DNA from: Candidatus Bathyarchaeia archaeon
GTDB taxonomy: Archaea; Thermoproteota; Bathyarchaeia; Bathyarchaeales; Bathycorpusculaceae
Reading direction: 5' to 3'
Assembly: GCA_038873195.1 (NCBI GenBank)
Contig: JAVZEV010000001.1
Location: forward strand, 462,490 to 526,489
Length of the DNA stretch: 64,000 nt
The position numbers and the translations under genes were made by a program. The notes under the pieces were generated by a model, which ran no database searches, was not told where the DNA came from, and worked only from the letters and a program-made list of their open reading frames with translations. Position 1 is the first letter of the stretch, and each line of letters opens with the position of its first letter. Below, one piece after another: positions 53,179-62,301 of this stretch.

Positions 53179-53786
53179 GCGGTATACTTAAGAGTTCTAA
53201 AAAGTTCATGCCAACATACATACTTATCGCGATAAACATAGCAGTTTACGTTTACACCTCAATTATCGGCGGAGATTTTATGGAAACGAACTATTATGTA
53301 CTATTGCAGTATGGTCAATCGAACTCTTTCGTTATGAGTGGGGGATACTGGCAGCTTTTTACAGCAATGTTTGTCCATGTTAGTCTTCTGCATCTTCTAG
53401 GTAACATGTTCTTTTTGCTTATTTTTGGACTTAGAGCAGAAGACATGTTTGCAATTCACGAATACCTTCTCATCTACCTCTTAAGTGGGCTCTCTGGAAA
53501 CTTGTTAACATTACTTTTTGGACCAAGCATGCTTTCAGCTGGAGCTTCAGGCGCCATTTTCGGAATGTTTGGAGCAGTTACAATCTATGTTAGGCGAGCT
53601 GTTGGGCAGTCGATACTGGGCGCGTTGATGTACTCTTTCTTCTTGTTGATGGTTAATATAGGTCCAAACGTCAACAACCTGGCTCATTTTGGCGGTTTGA
53701 TCATTGGATTGCTGATTGGCTACGCACTTGCAACAAAACGAAAAATAACAATGACATACAGATACCACTACTCCTACTACAAATGA
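53175..53786 (+). CDS. Rhomboid-family intramembrane serine protease
   Basis: 203 residues and six transmembrane helices. The loop-1 segment GGYWQLFTAMFVHVSLLHLLGNM is conserved; the nucleophile is in AGASGAIFGMFGA (Ser125) and the base in NLAHFGGLIIG (His171). It cleaves membrane proteins within the bilayer. It is last in the dphB-DUF357-ribL operon (4-nt overlap), an odd neighbour for flavin synthesis. Confidence 0.93.
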   Translation: MSGILKSSKKFMPTYILIAINIAVYVYTSIIGGDFMETNYYVLLQYGQSNSFVMSGGYWQLFTAMFVHVSLLHLLGNMFFLLIFGLRAEDMFAIHEYLLIYLLSGLSGNLLTLLFGPSMLSAGASGAIFGMFGAVTIYVRRAVGQSILGALMYSFFLLMVNIGPNVNNLAHFGGLIIGLLIGYALATKRKITMTYRYHYSYYK

Positions 53787-53867
53787 AACGCGCACAACAA
53801 AAGCAAGAATACCACAGATTCAACCTATATATAAGGGAGGGCTATAGTTTTTCAAACCCAAAACAGT

Positions 53868-54557
53868 TCACGGCAAAGTTAAAACTTCAACCTTCACCTT
53901 ATGCCCATCCTTCAACTTCAAATGCTTCCTCAAACAAACAGGAGCAACAATCTCAATAACCGAAGAATCATAATGGCTCCTCAAAGCCGTTATAACAGCA
54001 CCCTTCACCTTATTCCCAATTATCGCGGGATAACACTTGACAGAACCAAACGTACGATTCTCATTCCTAAAACCTTCAACCTCAATAGAAGGATAAGCCT
54101 CAAGCTCCAAACGCGTTTTAACATCATAATCACTTGTAAGTTTAAGATTAAGCGTGCCAGGATACGGGTCAAAACCCAACTTCTCCAAAAACTGCTTCCT
54201 ATAACGCTCTTTCGATATGTAATAGGCTCCTTCACCTAACCCGGTGAAAACTGTTCCTTCCAAAGTTATTGAAGGCGGATAAGCAGCTTCCATCAAAAAG
54301 TGCAGAGTTGAATAAAGCTTTTTTAACTCTTTTACACCCGAATCGGTAATTTTAATCAGACACCCATCAGGTGTTATCGTGCGCTTAATCAATCCCTTAG
54401 CATCCAATTCAATCAAGTAACGTGAAGCTGTCTGCTGAGAAGCACCCAACTTTCCAGCTAAATATTCCGTAGAAATTTTTGCTGTTCGCCGATGAGCACC
54501 CATCTCAGCCAACTTTAAAAGTGTAAACAGATGACGCCACTCTTGCTTTTCAGCCAT
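53868..54557 (-). CDS. ribK: CTP-dependent riboflavin kinase with N-terminal winged helix
   Basis: About 229 residues. Residues 1-85 form a MarR-like winged helix (EYLAGKLGASQQTASRYLIELDAKGLIKR). The rest is the archaeal riboflavin kinase domain: GTVFTGLGEGAYYISKERY, FDPYPGTLNLKL and a CDC48-like barrel. It makes FMN from riboflavin using CTP. The fused regulator may repress rib genes, as known for archaeal RbkR. I choose ATG 54557; ATG 54599 adds 14 residues and has no better signal. Confidence 0.92.
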   Translation of the reverse strand: MAEKQEWRHLFTLLKLAEMGAHRRTAKISTEYLAGKLGASQQTASRYLIELDAKGLIKRTITPDGCLIKITDSGVKELKKLYSTLHFLMEAAYPPSITLEGTVFTGLGEGAYYISKERYRKQFLEKLGFDPYPGTLNLKLTSDYDVKTRLELEAYPSIEVEGFRNENRTFGSVKCYPAIIGNKVKGAVITALRSHYDSSVIEIVAPVCLRKHLKLKDGHKVKVEVLTLP

Positions 54558-54637
54558 CCACTCTGCCTCTGAACATCCTTGCCTATTTAAAAATAACATG
54601 CTGCATATTTAAGCGGCTCGAAAAAATTTTGCACCAA

Positions 54638-55411
54638 TCAACCTTCATAACATGTCATGTTTGCCTGAACGAATATGCCTCGCAAATCCTTCAAATGCGC
54701 TGAAACTTGCACGGTATCTGAGAGTGTTATAACTCTAAAAGATATGGCGTATGTGCCGTTGCCGTAATCTGTTATGGAAAGATTGTTTGACGCGTCAATA
54801 GGCACCCAGGTTCTAAGGTTTTCATAAAACAATGTTATGTTTTGAGATAAAGCTGATTCACCTTCATTATACACGTTACAGGTTAGATTCACCACTTTTT
54901 CTATCCCAAGAACCGTAGTATAATAGCCGCTAACAGTAACGGTGGTTGTTACGTTCACGGCGTAGTTTATAGTGGAGTTCGTTGCAACATCATAGGCTCT
55001 CAATGTGAAGTCTGCATAAGCACTAGAAACGCCCATGCCATTTGTATCCCACGAAAGCCAAATGCCAGAATCATACGTTGAATCATCGAGAACAGTGAAA
55101 TTCAATTGCCAAATTCCAAACTGTATAAGATTCCTCAAGCTCTGTGAAAATTCATTTAGATTTGTTGCCAGCAGCGTTTTTTCTCCACCATTCGAAATGT
55201 TCACAAGAGAGCTTATCACCGCATTTCGTGTGGTCTGTTTTATGGCGAAAACGAAATCGCTGATTGAAATGTTATATGTGCTGTTTGTTTCCTTGCCTAG
55301 CTCATAAACGTACGCTGTAGTTGCAGAAATCAATATTGCTATTGCCAGAGCTGCCACTATGAGAAGTTGCGCCGAACTGTTTGACTTAAACTTTCTGTCT
55401 TTTCTTTTCAT
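54638..55411 (-). CDS. Pilin-like secreted protein, pilus operon gene 8
   Basis: 257 residues from ATG 55411 (GGTGG upstream). A basic start and SSAQLLIVAALAIAILISATTAYVYE give a type IV pilin-like N-terminal helix, followed by an outside domain with many N-x-T/S sites and a late repeat of beta strands (VNLTCNVYNEGESALSQNITLFYE, an Ig-like segment). It is the last gene of the operon, overlapping the one before by 4 nt. Confidence 0.75.
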   Translation of the reverse strand: MKRKDRKFKSNSSAQLLIVAALAIAILISATTAYVYELGKETNSTYNISISDFVFAIKQTTRNAVISSLVNISNGGEKTLLATNLNEFSQSLRNLIQFGIWQLNFTVLDDSTYDSGIWLSWDTNGMGVSSAYADFTLRAYDVATNSTINYAVNVTTTVTVSGYYTTVLGIEKVVNLTCNVYNEGESALSQNITLFYENLRTWVPIDASNNLSITDYGNGTYAISFRVITLSDTVQVSAHLKDLRGIFVQANMTCYEG

Positions 55412-55830
55412 GAAGCCACCGTCAAGTGCAAGTGGATTATGTAACATTTGAAAACTAACCCTTGGCCTACGCAAAGGTATTCCACGAAAGCTATTTCTTG
55501 ACTTGTAAAGGCACCATTGGAGATAATGGCAGTGTTGACTTGTTGCATCTGCGAGTCATAAACTGTCAAGTTGAAGGATACTCCGGTTGGCAGAACAAGA
55601 CAAAGCGCATCTCGTAAGGCAGTCCAGTTTTCGTCATCTATATATTTCCCGAGACTTCCTTCAGAATCCAATTTAATTAGCGCCTGCAATCCCGCATAGC
55701 TTAATTCATCACGTTTAGTCGTGTTTTGAGTCGTTGTGAGATTTGCTGAAACAGCAAACGATGAGAAAATTATAAGCACAGCTAAGAAAGCTTCGATTAT
55801 TCTGATTTGTCCCTTGTTTTGGCTTCTCAT
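55408..55830 (-). CDS. Pilin-like protein with class III signal peptide, pilus operon gene 7
   Basis: 140 residues from ATG 55830. NKGQIRIIEAFLAVLIIFSSF has a prepilin-peptidase-type site after KG and a Glu at +5 of the helix, the hallmark of type IV pilins. The mature domain is about 110 residues with two cysteines. It overlaps both neighbours by 4 nt, so stoichiometric translation is likely. Confidence 0.78.
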   Translation of the reverse strand: MRSQNKGQIRIIEAFLAVLIIFSSFAVSANLTTTQNTTKRDELSYAGLQALIKLDSEGSLGKYIDDENWTALRDALCLVLPTGVSFNLTVYDSQMQQVNTAIISNGAFTSQEIAFVEYLCVGQGLVFKCYIIHLHLTVAS

Positions 55831-56912
55831 TCTTTTGGACTCCCAAGCCAAAAAGTGCATTTGTAAAATCCAGAATCTATTGTGACAATGTATGTGTAAA
55901 CGAAAACGTTAGAGGTAACCAACAAATTTGAAAGGTCCGCACCAATTTGAAGGGGAATCTGTGGATAGGTAGCCCATTCCGCAAAGAAGGTAGTCAAATT
56001 CTGTCCAGTCACAATGAGCACTGTTGGGCTTGAATCGTGAAATTGCGGAATTTGGAATGCTGCAGACTGGTTGCCGCTTGCAATCTGTGTTAATGTCGAG
56101 TTATAATCAAAGGTTAGGGCATAAGCATCTGACAAAACAGTTTCTGGATAAGCGAAAGACGCATTCAAAACATAGTTTAGAGGACTAAGCCTAAGAAAAG
56201 TGCCCTTAGAGCTTGGTTCCGCCGAGTTGTGCGCAAAGGCATATACGCCGAAAGACACTATTCGATTATCGCATCTGGCTTTGGCGAAAACAACGAAAAG
56301 TACTGGTCCTTCCACCGTGTTTGGAAGAGTTACATTTAAGCTGGTTCTGCCATTAGACGCGTACACATTGGTTGCTTCCAGATAATCTTCTGCAATCACG
56401 TAACCCTTCAAGTCCGCTTGAACAGCAATGCCTTGGTCTTCAGTTAAAACCTCAAACTGATAAACAGTCTCATCAGTCCCGTTGAAAGTTGCTGTCAAGC
56501 TAATAGAAACTTCAAAGATTAGCTCCACTTCAATTTTGAAAGACACATCAGACATTTTGAGAGCCGTGAATATTTGCGCATAACTCAAAGCATAAAGATT
56601 CTCACTGTTCAATCGTGAAACTTTGTCTATATCTAACTCATATGGACCCTGCGCCTCAGCTTTAGCTAAACCAAAAATTTCTGGCATCGTCTGAGAATTT
56701 TGTCCCCAACTTAACGGAGCTCCCGCATTCAAAAGTATATATCGTGAGATTTCCTTGAACCTTTCCTGAATATTCTGGTCCGCCACGTTGTTTATGTAGG
56801 GATACAACATTTTTGAAGTCCCAGCCATAGCTGAAAGCGCCAGAATAACCATTAGCGAACACGCAAAGAACGTGTCAATCGAAATCGCAGGCATTCCCTT
56901 TTCAACCCTCAC
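55827..56912 (-). CDS. Pilin-like secreted protein, pilus operon gene 6
   Basis: 361 residues. VEKGMPAISIDTFFACSLMVILALSAMAG is a pilin-type N-terminus (named here by its KGMPAISIDTFF and LMVILALSAMAG parts), with a possible KG cleavage site. The long outside domain has several N-x-S/T sites and beta-rich segments. GTG 56912 is the start; ATG 56894 would begin at the cleavage site and is less likely. Role in the pilus is inferred from the operon. Confidence 0.72.
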   Translation of the reverse strand: MRVEKGMPAISIDTFFACSLMVILALSAMAGTSKMLYPYINNVADQNIQERFKEISRYILLNAGAPLSWGQNSQTMPEIFGLAKAEAQGPYELDIDKVSRLNSENLYALSYAQIFTALKMSDVSFKIEVELIFEVSISLTATFNGTDETVYQFEVLTEDQGIAVQADLKGYVIAEDYLEATNVYASNGRTSLNVTLPNTVEGPVLFVVFAKARCDNRIVSFGVYAFAHNSAEPSSKGTFLRLSPLNYVLNASFAYPETVLSDAYALTFDYNSTLTQIASGNQSAAFQIPQFHDSSPTVLIVTGQNLTTFFAEWATYPQIPLQIGADLSNLLVTSNVFVYTYIVTIDSGFYKCTFWLGSPKE

Positions 56913-56927
56913 TTTATTTCTGTTCTA

Positions 56928-58448
56928 TTAACCAGAAACCGCACTATACATTCCGCCGAGCAAGTTCTGCGAAAGCAAAAGCGAAATGTAAGCCGTGATT
57001 ACAAGCATTACTGAATATTTGAAGCCCGCAGCAAATGTGCCCTCGTTCACTTTACCTACGAAGAACCCTGAAAGCCAACACTGCAATATTATGCCAATGG
57101 AGAAAAGATTCACTTGCAACTGCATAACTCCAAGCGGCACTGATGCTGTAGCGCCTGGAAGTGAAATATTGGTCAAAGCGTAGACTGCCATCGCGACCAT
57201 CGTGGTTGTTAAAGCTATGAGGACGCTCCATATGAACGCCAATATCACGTAAGGTCTCAGAAGCGACTTCTTGTTGGTTTCAACATCCTTCTGTTTTTCA
57301 CTGTAATCAGTCAATATCTCTAGTGCCGCTGCTGAGCCACCGCCAATTTTGATTGTTTCAACGAGTATTAAGAAGTTTACAAGCACGTGCCATGTTTGAA
57401 TTTTCCTTTTGATGTTAACGAACACTTTTCTCAAAGAAACGCCCCATTCCATCTGACTTCTTATTAGGCTTAGGGTTTCAGAGAATTTGCCGTAGCCAGA
57501 GCGTTTTGTTGCGTGGATTATGCTTTTTTCTGGTGAAAGCCCGATTTTTCTGGCTTCTGTTACGTCTCTGAGGAAATTTGGCATCGAGTTTTCAGCGTCA
57601 TTGTTCACTTTGGATATTCTCATGTAAACTATTGTCGGAGGCAACGAAATCGTTAGTAAACAAAGTGTAGTGACGAGTGGAAATATTTCTGGGCTCGTTA
57701 GAAATGCAAGCTGTGGCATGAAATATAATGCTGCTATAAAAGCGGAAACCGCTATTAACGGTATTATAGTTGCATAGTAAGGCTGATTGACATTCACTAA
57801 GTTACTCTTTCTCTCTGTGTGCGCGATTATCATGAAAATTATTGAAATTATAGGCGTTACAAAGAATATGAGAACGCAGACAATTTCTGTAGACACGCCA
57901 GGTGTTCCACTCATTTTCATGGGTTCAAACACTGAAGTTGTTGCGAAGACGATGAAAAGTATGTAGGAGCACAATGTGACTATCAGCATTACTGCGTAGG
58001 CTTCTACTAAGGTGCCAAGTCTCTCTATTGAACGAATTGCAGAAGCGCTTTGAACTTCGAATATTGAACGCAGCTTGCTTTTTAAATAGCTTACAACGCT
58101 TCCGCCGCTTCTCACCGACGAAACATAGCCCAACAAGAATTCACGGTAACTTTTCGATTTCGTTTTATGCGCTCGTTTATACATTACAGTTAAAGGGTCG
58201 TAACCCAGAACTTCTACTTGTCTAACAATTTCTTTGGCTTCTTTCTGAAAATTTGGCAACAAATTCACGTTGCATAGTTTTTTCCAGCTATCGTAGATTG
58301 TCACTCCACTGGCAGATAATAAAGTGAATAATAGCGCTGCGAAAGGTAATTCACGGTTAAGTTCGCTTGTGTTCTCTTTGCCGTAAAGATTCAATAGCCA
58401 ACTGAATATTTTTGGTCTTTTAATTAGAGTCTGCAAGTTTTTCACCAC
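56928..58448 (-). CDS. tadC: TadC/GspF-type pilus assembly membrane protein
   Basis: 506 residues with two T2SSF domains and about nine hydrophobic helices. The conserved region SMPNFLRDVTEARKIGLSPEK and SLIRSQMEWGVSLRKVF, plus VLVNFLILVETIKIGGGSAAALE, are typical of archaeal pilus and archaellum platform proteins. It anchors the ATPase at the membrane. The start overlaps the ATPase stop by 7 nt. It is closer to Tad/adhesion pilus proteins than to FlaJ because no flaH lies nearby. Confidence 0.9.
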   Translation of the reverse strand: MVKNLQTLIKRPKIFSWLLNLYGKENTSELNRELPFAALLFTLLSASGVTIYDSWKKLCNVNLLPNFQKEAKEIVRQVEVLGYDPLTVMYKRAHKTKSKSYREFLLGYVSSVRSGGSVVSYLKSKLRSIFEVQSASAIRSIERLGTLVEAYAVMLIVTLCSYILFIVFATTSVFEPMKMSGTPGVSTEIVCVLIFFVTPIISIIFMIIAHTERKSNLVNVNQPYYATIIPLIAVSAFIAALYFMPQLAFLTSPEIFPLVTTLCLLTISLPPTIVYMRISKVNNDAENSMPNFLRDVTEARKIGLSPEKSIIHATKRSGYGKFSETLSLIRSQMEWGVSLRKVFVNIKRKIQTWHVLVNFLILVETIKIGGGSAAALEILTDYSEKQKDVETNKKSLLRPYVILAFIWSVLIALTTTMVAMAVYALTNISLPGATASVPLGVMQLQVNLFSIGIILQCWLSGFFVGKVNEGTFAAGFKYSVMLVITAYISLLLSQNLLGGMYSAVSG

Positions 58449-60046
58449 TTTGGCTTTTCTAAAAATTCTTTCTGGAACAACTGCGGATTGTTGTAGTATT
58501 TGCTCAAGACTTTGTTGACGCTTCTGTAGTCGCGAATGTTATGCTCGACCATGTGCATGAGTACGCGTTTGCGATATTCTAGTTCGTCTATTAATCGTTC
58601 CATCGGAATGTCCAAGCTTGCAGCCATCTTTTTTAGAAGATAACTTTCGTTTAATCTTTCGTTGAACGTGTCCGAAGATGGATTCCAACTGAAAACTTCT
58701 TGGAAAGTGTTTGCGTCTTTTATTTCTGAAATGTTTATGAATTTTCTGCTTGAGAGACGTTTTCCAGATTCTAGGAAGACTGGTGTTCTAACGTGTTTTA
58801 CGTTTATGACGCAGTTCATCAGCGGAATTATGGATGACGGAATGTTCATAGGCGGTTGCGTCAACCTTTTGATTGAGGTGTCAACGTCCTCAGCGTGTAA
58901 TGTGCATAAGCCACCGTGTCCAGTTGCAAGGGCTTGGAACAGCACGTAAGCTTCTTCTCCACGGATTTCGCCTACGATAATTAGGTCTGGACGGTGTCTT
59001 ACGGCTGATTTGATTAGATCGTATAGGGTGATTTCGCCTTCGCCTTCAACGCCGAAGCCTGAACGGGCGATGTTTGATGTCCAGTTTTCATGGGGCAGGT
59101 TTATCTCTGCAACTTCTTCCACTGAAATTATCTTGTGGTTTGGACGTATGAGACATGCAATTGCGTTTAGAGCTGTTGTTTTTCCAGCACCTGTAGCACC
59201 GATAATCATGACTGACATTTTGTTTTCCATAAGAAGCCACAAGTAAGCGGCTATGCTCTCGTTTATGGTTTCGTTTTCAATTAAGTCGATTATTGTGAAT
59301 GGGTCTTTGCGGAACTTTCTTATGGTGAATGATGTGCCTGATGGTGTTGTTTCTTTTCCGAAGGAAATTGCCAAACGATGTTTTTCTGGCAGTGTGACGT
59401 CAACTATTGGGAAGGCTATGCTTACGTGTTTTCCAGCTTTGTGGACTATGCGCATTACGAAGTCGTCGAGTTCTTGTTCGTCTCGGAAAACTATGTTAGT
59501 TTTTATGTTTTCGTATTTTCTGTGCCACAGGAAAATTGGTTTGCCAACTCCTCCGCATCCGATGTCTTCCACGTATTCGTCGTACATTAGCGGGTCTATT
59601 TTTCCATAGCCAACTACGTCTCTTTCCAAATAATAGAGAAGTTTGCGCATTCCAACTGGGGATATTCCAGCAAACTGTTTCTGGTGATTTGAGAGGATTA
59701 TTGGTATTTGTCGTCTAAAAGATTCGTTGAGTGTCTCTTCTGCTTCTGGAGCTTGAAGCTCATATTCCAGAATGTTTCTCAGCCTGAAATAGCCGTCTCG
59801 TTCTTCCCGTGTTAATGGAAGTTCGTCAAGAATGTAGAGATATTCCAAAGTTTCCTCGTTTTGAACGATTGCAGCGTAAGAGAATGGTGGCTTAAGCGGG
59901 TAATATTCTGCTTCTATGTAACCTTCTGGAATGCTCCATTTTTTCACGTCTAAAAATTCTACTATTTCACCTTCTTCTTTCATCATTTCTTGGAAGGACT
60001 CTTCTTTTTGAGACGCGTTTTTACGTAGTTTAAGGTTAAACTTCAT
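58442..60046 (-). CDS. tadA: Type II/IV secretion ATPase (TadA/VirB11-like)
   Basis: 534 residues. An N-terminal domain (to about 240) precedes the motor domain: GATGAGKTT Walker A at 283-291, the Asp box near 313, Walker B PDLIIVGEIRGEEAYV, and the His box GHGGLCTLHAED. This hexameric ATPase drives pilin assembly. ATG 60046 begins directly after the previous stop codon. The operon order ATPase then platform protein matches archaeal type IV pili. Confidence 0.93.
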   Translation of the reverse strand: MKFNLKLRKNASQKEESFQEMMKEEGEIVEFLDVKKWSIPEGYIEAEYYPLKPPFSYAAIVQNEETLEYLYILDELPLTREERDGYFRLRNILEYELQAPEAEETLNESFRRQIPIILSNHQKQFAGISPVGMRKLLYYLERDVVGYGKIDPLMYDEYVEDIGCGGVGKPIFLWHRKYENIKTNIVFRDEQELDDFVMRIVHKAGKHVSIAFPIVDVTLPEKHRLAISFGKETTPSGTSFTIRKFRKDPFTIIDLIENETINESIAAYLWLLMENKMSVMIIGATGAGKTTALNAIACLIRPNHKIISVEEVAEINLPHENWTSNIARSGFGVEGEGEITLYDLIKSAVRHRPDLIIVGEIRGEEAYVLFQALATGHGGLCTLHAEDVDTSIKRLTQPPMNIPSSIIPLMNCVINVKHVRTPVFLESGKRLSSRKFINISEIKDANTFQEVFSWNPSSDTFNERLNESYLLKKMAASLDIPMERLIDELEYRKRVLMHMVEHNIRDYRSVNKVLSKYYNNPQLFQKEFLEKPKW

Positions 60047-60508
60047 TTATACATCACCTTCGTTTTGGCTTGAAAGAATGAGCTGTAAAATGCCATCGAT
60101 TATGCGGCATTCCAGATGAGCCGCGCCGTAGCCGCTCTTATAATAGCCTGTTGCTGACGCTTCTTTGGGAAGGGATACTTGAAGCTCGTTTCCTTCGGTG
60201 GGTGTGTTTCCAAATCTGCCTTCTAACCAAGTCTTAGCGGAGTCGTTGCGGAGTCGAAGCCAGTATTGCCTGTCGCCTATTTTCGTGGGCATTTGAAGGA
60301 ATGTTTCTGTTGTTGCATTTGTCGCAGATGCCAGCGTTACCAGTTCTGTGCCTTTTGCTGCTACATAATTCATTAGATTTTTGAGTTGTTTCACTTCTAA
60401 TGGCGCGCGTAAAGCGTCAGCGTATGCCATGAACGAGAAAATCAGCATGCTGCTGATGGCTATTAACGCAACGAACGTGTAAAGATAACCTGGAGTAATA
60501 GATGGCAA
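60047..60508 (-). CDS. Small pilin-like protein, pilus operon gene 3
   Basis: 153 residues with one N-terminal helix (YLYTFVALIAISSMLIFSFMAYA) and an outside domain with beta segments (QYWLRLRNDSAKTWLEGRF, AAHLECRIIDGILQLIL). No clear class III cleavage site. TTG 60508 has GAGGTG 6 nt upstream. It sits between a pilin-like gene and the ATPase. Confidence 0.7.
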   Translation of the reverse strand: MPSITPGYLYTFVALIAISSMLIFSFMAYADALRAPLEVKQLKNLMNYVAAKGTELVTLASATNATTETFLQMPTKIGDRQYWLRLRNDSAKTWLEGRFGNTPTEGNELQVSLPKEASATGYYKSGYGAAHLECRIIDGILQLILSSQNEGDV

Positions 60509-60511
60509 GTT

Positions 60512-61339
60512 TTACACCTCTGTTTTTTCAATTTTGATGTTGCAGATGACTATGTCCAAGTTTACAATGGCGCCTTCAGTGCTGCTGGAAATCGGAAGCC
60601 AAACAACATTTGAGGTTTCGTCTAAAGAGGCTTTTAATGCAAGAGAGAAGATTGACTCGTTAAACGTGTATTGGCTGGAGATTGTGGTGACGTTTATGGC
60701 GGTTATTTTCAAGTAGAATTTTTCTCTCAACGTTAGCTTTTGTGAAAAGTTGAGGTTTATGATGTTTACGCGGAGGAGGTTTACTGGTTTTCCATTGCTT
60801 GTGTCGATGACTGCTGTTGTCGCCAATGGACGGTAACAAAGAATTATGGCTTGTGCGTTTTCTGATGCTGCAACGTAGAGTTGAGTCATAATTGAGGAGC
60901 TTTGATTTATTACGGCTCTATTGTCACCTCTAATGTATAAACCCAGATAATTTGATTCAGAAGATTCAAGTTGGTAAGATGCTTCTCCAACAGAACTGTT
61001 AAACACTACATCGTAAAAAGTTTGTTCATCAGTAAAATTGAGAACAAGACTTTTGGATACAGGCTCTGTTCTGAAAACGCCTCCACACTCATCCATGTAA
61101 ACAACTTCAGAAGCCCCGAAACCCCATGCAACTGAACGAACCGCGTTGTCTAAGGCTTGCATGTTTTGTTTAGCCACAAAAGCCTTAAGCGAAGCTGCTC
61201 TTGAGCCTATTTTTACTACTGCGTAGCTGTAGGTTGCGGAGATTACCGCCATTAACGAAACGAACAGTATCAGGTAGGTTACTGGCACAGCTAAGGCTTT
61301 TTTAGAATGTATTAGCTTTTTGAAATTATTGGTATGCAT
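60512..61339 (-). CDS. Pilin-like protein with class III signal peptide, pilus operon gene 2
   Basis: 275 residues. HSKKALAVPVTYLILFVSLMAV has a prepilin site after KKA, the same SKKAL as in the first gene. The mature part is beta-rich with several glycosylation sites (NFSQKLTLREKFYLKITAINVT). GAGGAGG lies 13 nt before the ATG. A 200-nt gap with a shared 26-bp element separates it from the gene upstream, so it may have its own promoter. Confidence 0.75.
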   Translation of the reverse strand: MHTNNFKKLIHSKKALAVPVTYLILFVSLMAVISATYSYAVVKIGSRAASLKAFVAKQNMQALDNAVRSVAWGFGASEVVYMDECGGVFRTEPVSKSLVLNFTDEQTFYDVVFNSSVGEASYQLESSESNYLGLYIRGDNRAVINQSSSIMTQLYVAASENAQAIILCYRPLATTAVIDTSNGKPVNLLRVNIINLNFSQKLTLREKFYLKITAINVTTISSQYTFNESIFSLALKASLDETSNVVWLPISSSTEGAIVNLDIVICNIKIEKTEV

Positions 61340-61407
61340 TGTTTTTTACAGCCTCCTCTCTTGCATGTACAATCAGTGCTTTTTCATTCTGTGATAAGAT
61401 AAGATGG

Positions 61408-61433
61408 TGTGCGTAGAACAAAACTACACATAA
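61408..61433. promoter_or_regulatory. 26-bp repeated element, copy 1
   Basis: TGTGCGTAGAACA followed by AAACTACACATAA. It matches copy 2 (62144-62169) at 24 of 26 positions and contains an imperfect inverted repeat TGTGCGTAG/CTACACATA. On the minus strand it lies immediately upstream of a TATA-like CTTATCTTATC for the gene that starts at 61339. Likely a regulator binding site. Confidence 0.6.
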
Positions 61434-61540
61434 GTATACAGAATCAATACTTCAAAATCTAATGTATTATGATTAATATCATCTTAGAGAAGGAACATAA
61501 AAACAGAGGGAAAAAAGAAAAGGGAGAAGTGGTCTTGTTT

Positions 61541-62095
61541 CTAACTTGAGGCTTCTACGTTGGCTTCCTTGTAGTATTGTGCATTGGCAGTGAAGATGGT
61601 TACGCCTACTGTGACACCGATGTCGTTGACTGATATGTGGTCTGGGTTAGATATGTAGACTATCATGCTCCAGCCAGACTTCAGAATCAAATCGTCACTA
61701 GCCTGATCAAATGTGTAGTTAGTTGTGCCGACAGATAACATTCCACCATCTGTTAAGTTCGCAGGTGGTGCATATGGAAGGTCGTTGTTTATTGTGTCCT
61801 GTGTCTTAACAAAGTAAATAGTACTCCACGTGCATTCTTGGCCTCTGACAGTGATTTTGTCGAGGACGACATCGCGTCCGCCGGTGTTGATTATGAGGAA
61901 TGCTGTTTCGGCGAAGTTTGTGCCGTTGTGCCATGTGTGCAGTTTGAAGACTTGTAGGCTTTCTTCTTGCACTCTGGTGGTTGTCACGTTTATGGCGTAG
62001 AAAGTTACGACTGTTGCCAATAGCACTGAAACAACGAGAATAATCAATGTAGTCACTACTGTGCTCAATGCTTTCTTACTCTTTAAGAGTTTCAT
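61541..62095 (-). CDS. Pilin/archaellin-like protein with class III signal peptide, pilus operon gene 1
   Basis: 184 residues from ATG 62095 with GGAGAG upstream. KSKKALSTVVTTLIILVVSVLLATVV is a class III signal and helix (named by KSKKALSTVV and LIILVVSVLLATVV), with cleavage after KKA. The mature domain is beta-rich (AFLIINTGGRDVVLDKITVRG), resembling archaeal flagellin/pilin barrels. Being promoter-proximal and preceding the assembly genes, it is the best candidate for the major pilin. Confidence 0.82.
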   Translation of the reverse strand: MKLLKSKKALSTVVTTLIILVVSVLLATVVTFYAINVTTTRVQEESLQVFKLHTWHNGTNFAETAFLIINTGGRDVVLDKITVRGQECTWSTIYFVKTQDTINNDLPYAPPANLTDGGMLSVGTTNYTFDQASDDLILKSGWSMIVYISNPDHISVNDIGVTVGVTIFTANAQYYKEANVEASS

Positions 62096-62143
62096 TTTTT
62101 TCTCTCCGTGCAGCAAAATCGCCCTTGTTAAAATATGATAGTT

Positions 62144-62169
62144 TGTGCGTAGAACAGAGCTACACATAA
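62144..62169. promoter_or_regulatory. 26-bp repeated element, copy 2
   Basis: TGTGCGTAGAACA followed by GAGCTACACATAA, differing from copy 1 at two positions. On the minus strand it lies directly upstream of a TATA box (TCATATTTTAAC near 62130-62140), about 25 nt before the expected start site and 50-75 nt before the ATG at 62095. The matching placement at both pilin-like genes argues for one regulator. Confidence 0.6.
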
Positions 62170-62301
62170 CTGTAGACGTGTGCAACAGCACGATAAGCAA
62201 CATCTGCATCATCGAGAAGTTTAAACTTGTTTAAACAATTCAAACGGAAAACTTATCTTAAAAACCAGCATTGGTAGCGTTTCCAAAAGAAGGCGCAAAA
62301 A

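Noticed and set aside
54638-62095. Archaellum (flagellar) operon
   Set aside because: FlaH, FlaF, FlaG and FlaI-specific neighbours are missing and minor subunits are large and varied, so an adhesion-type pilus fits better.
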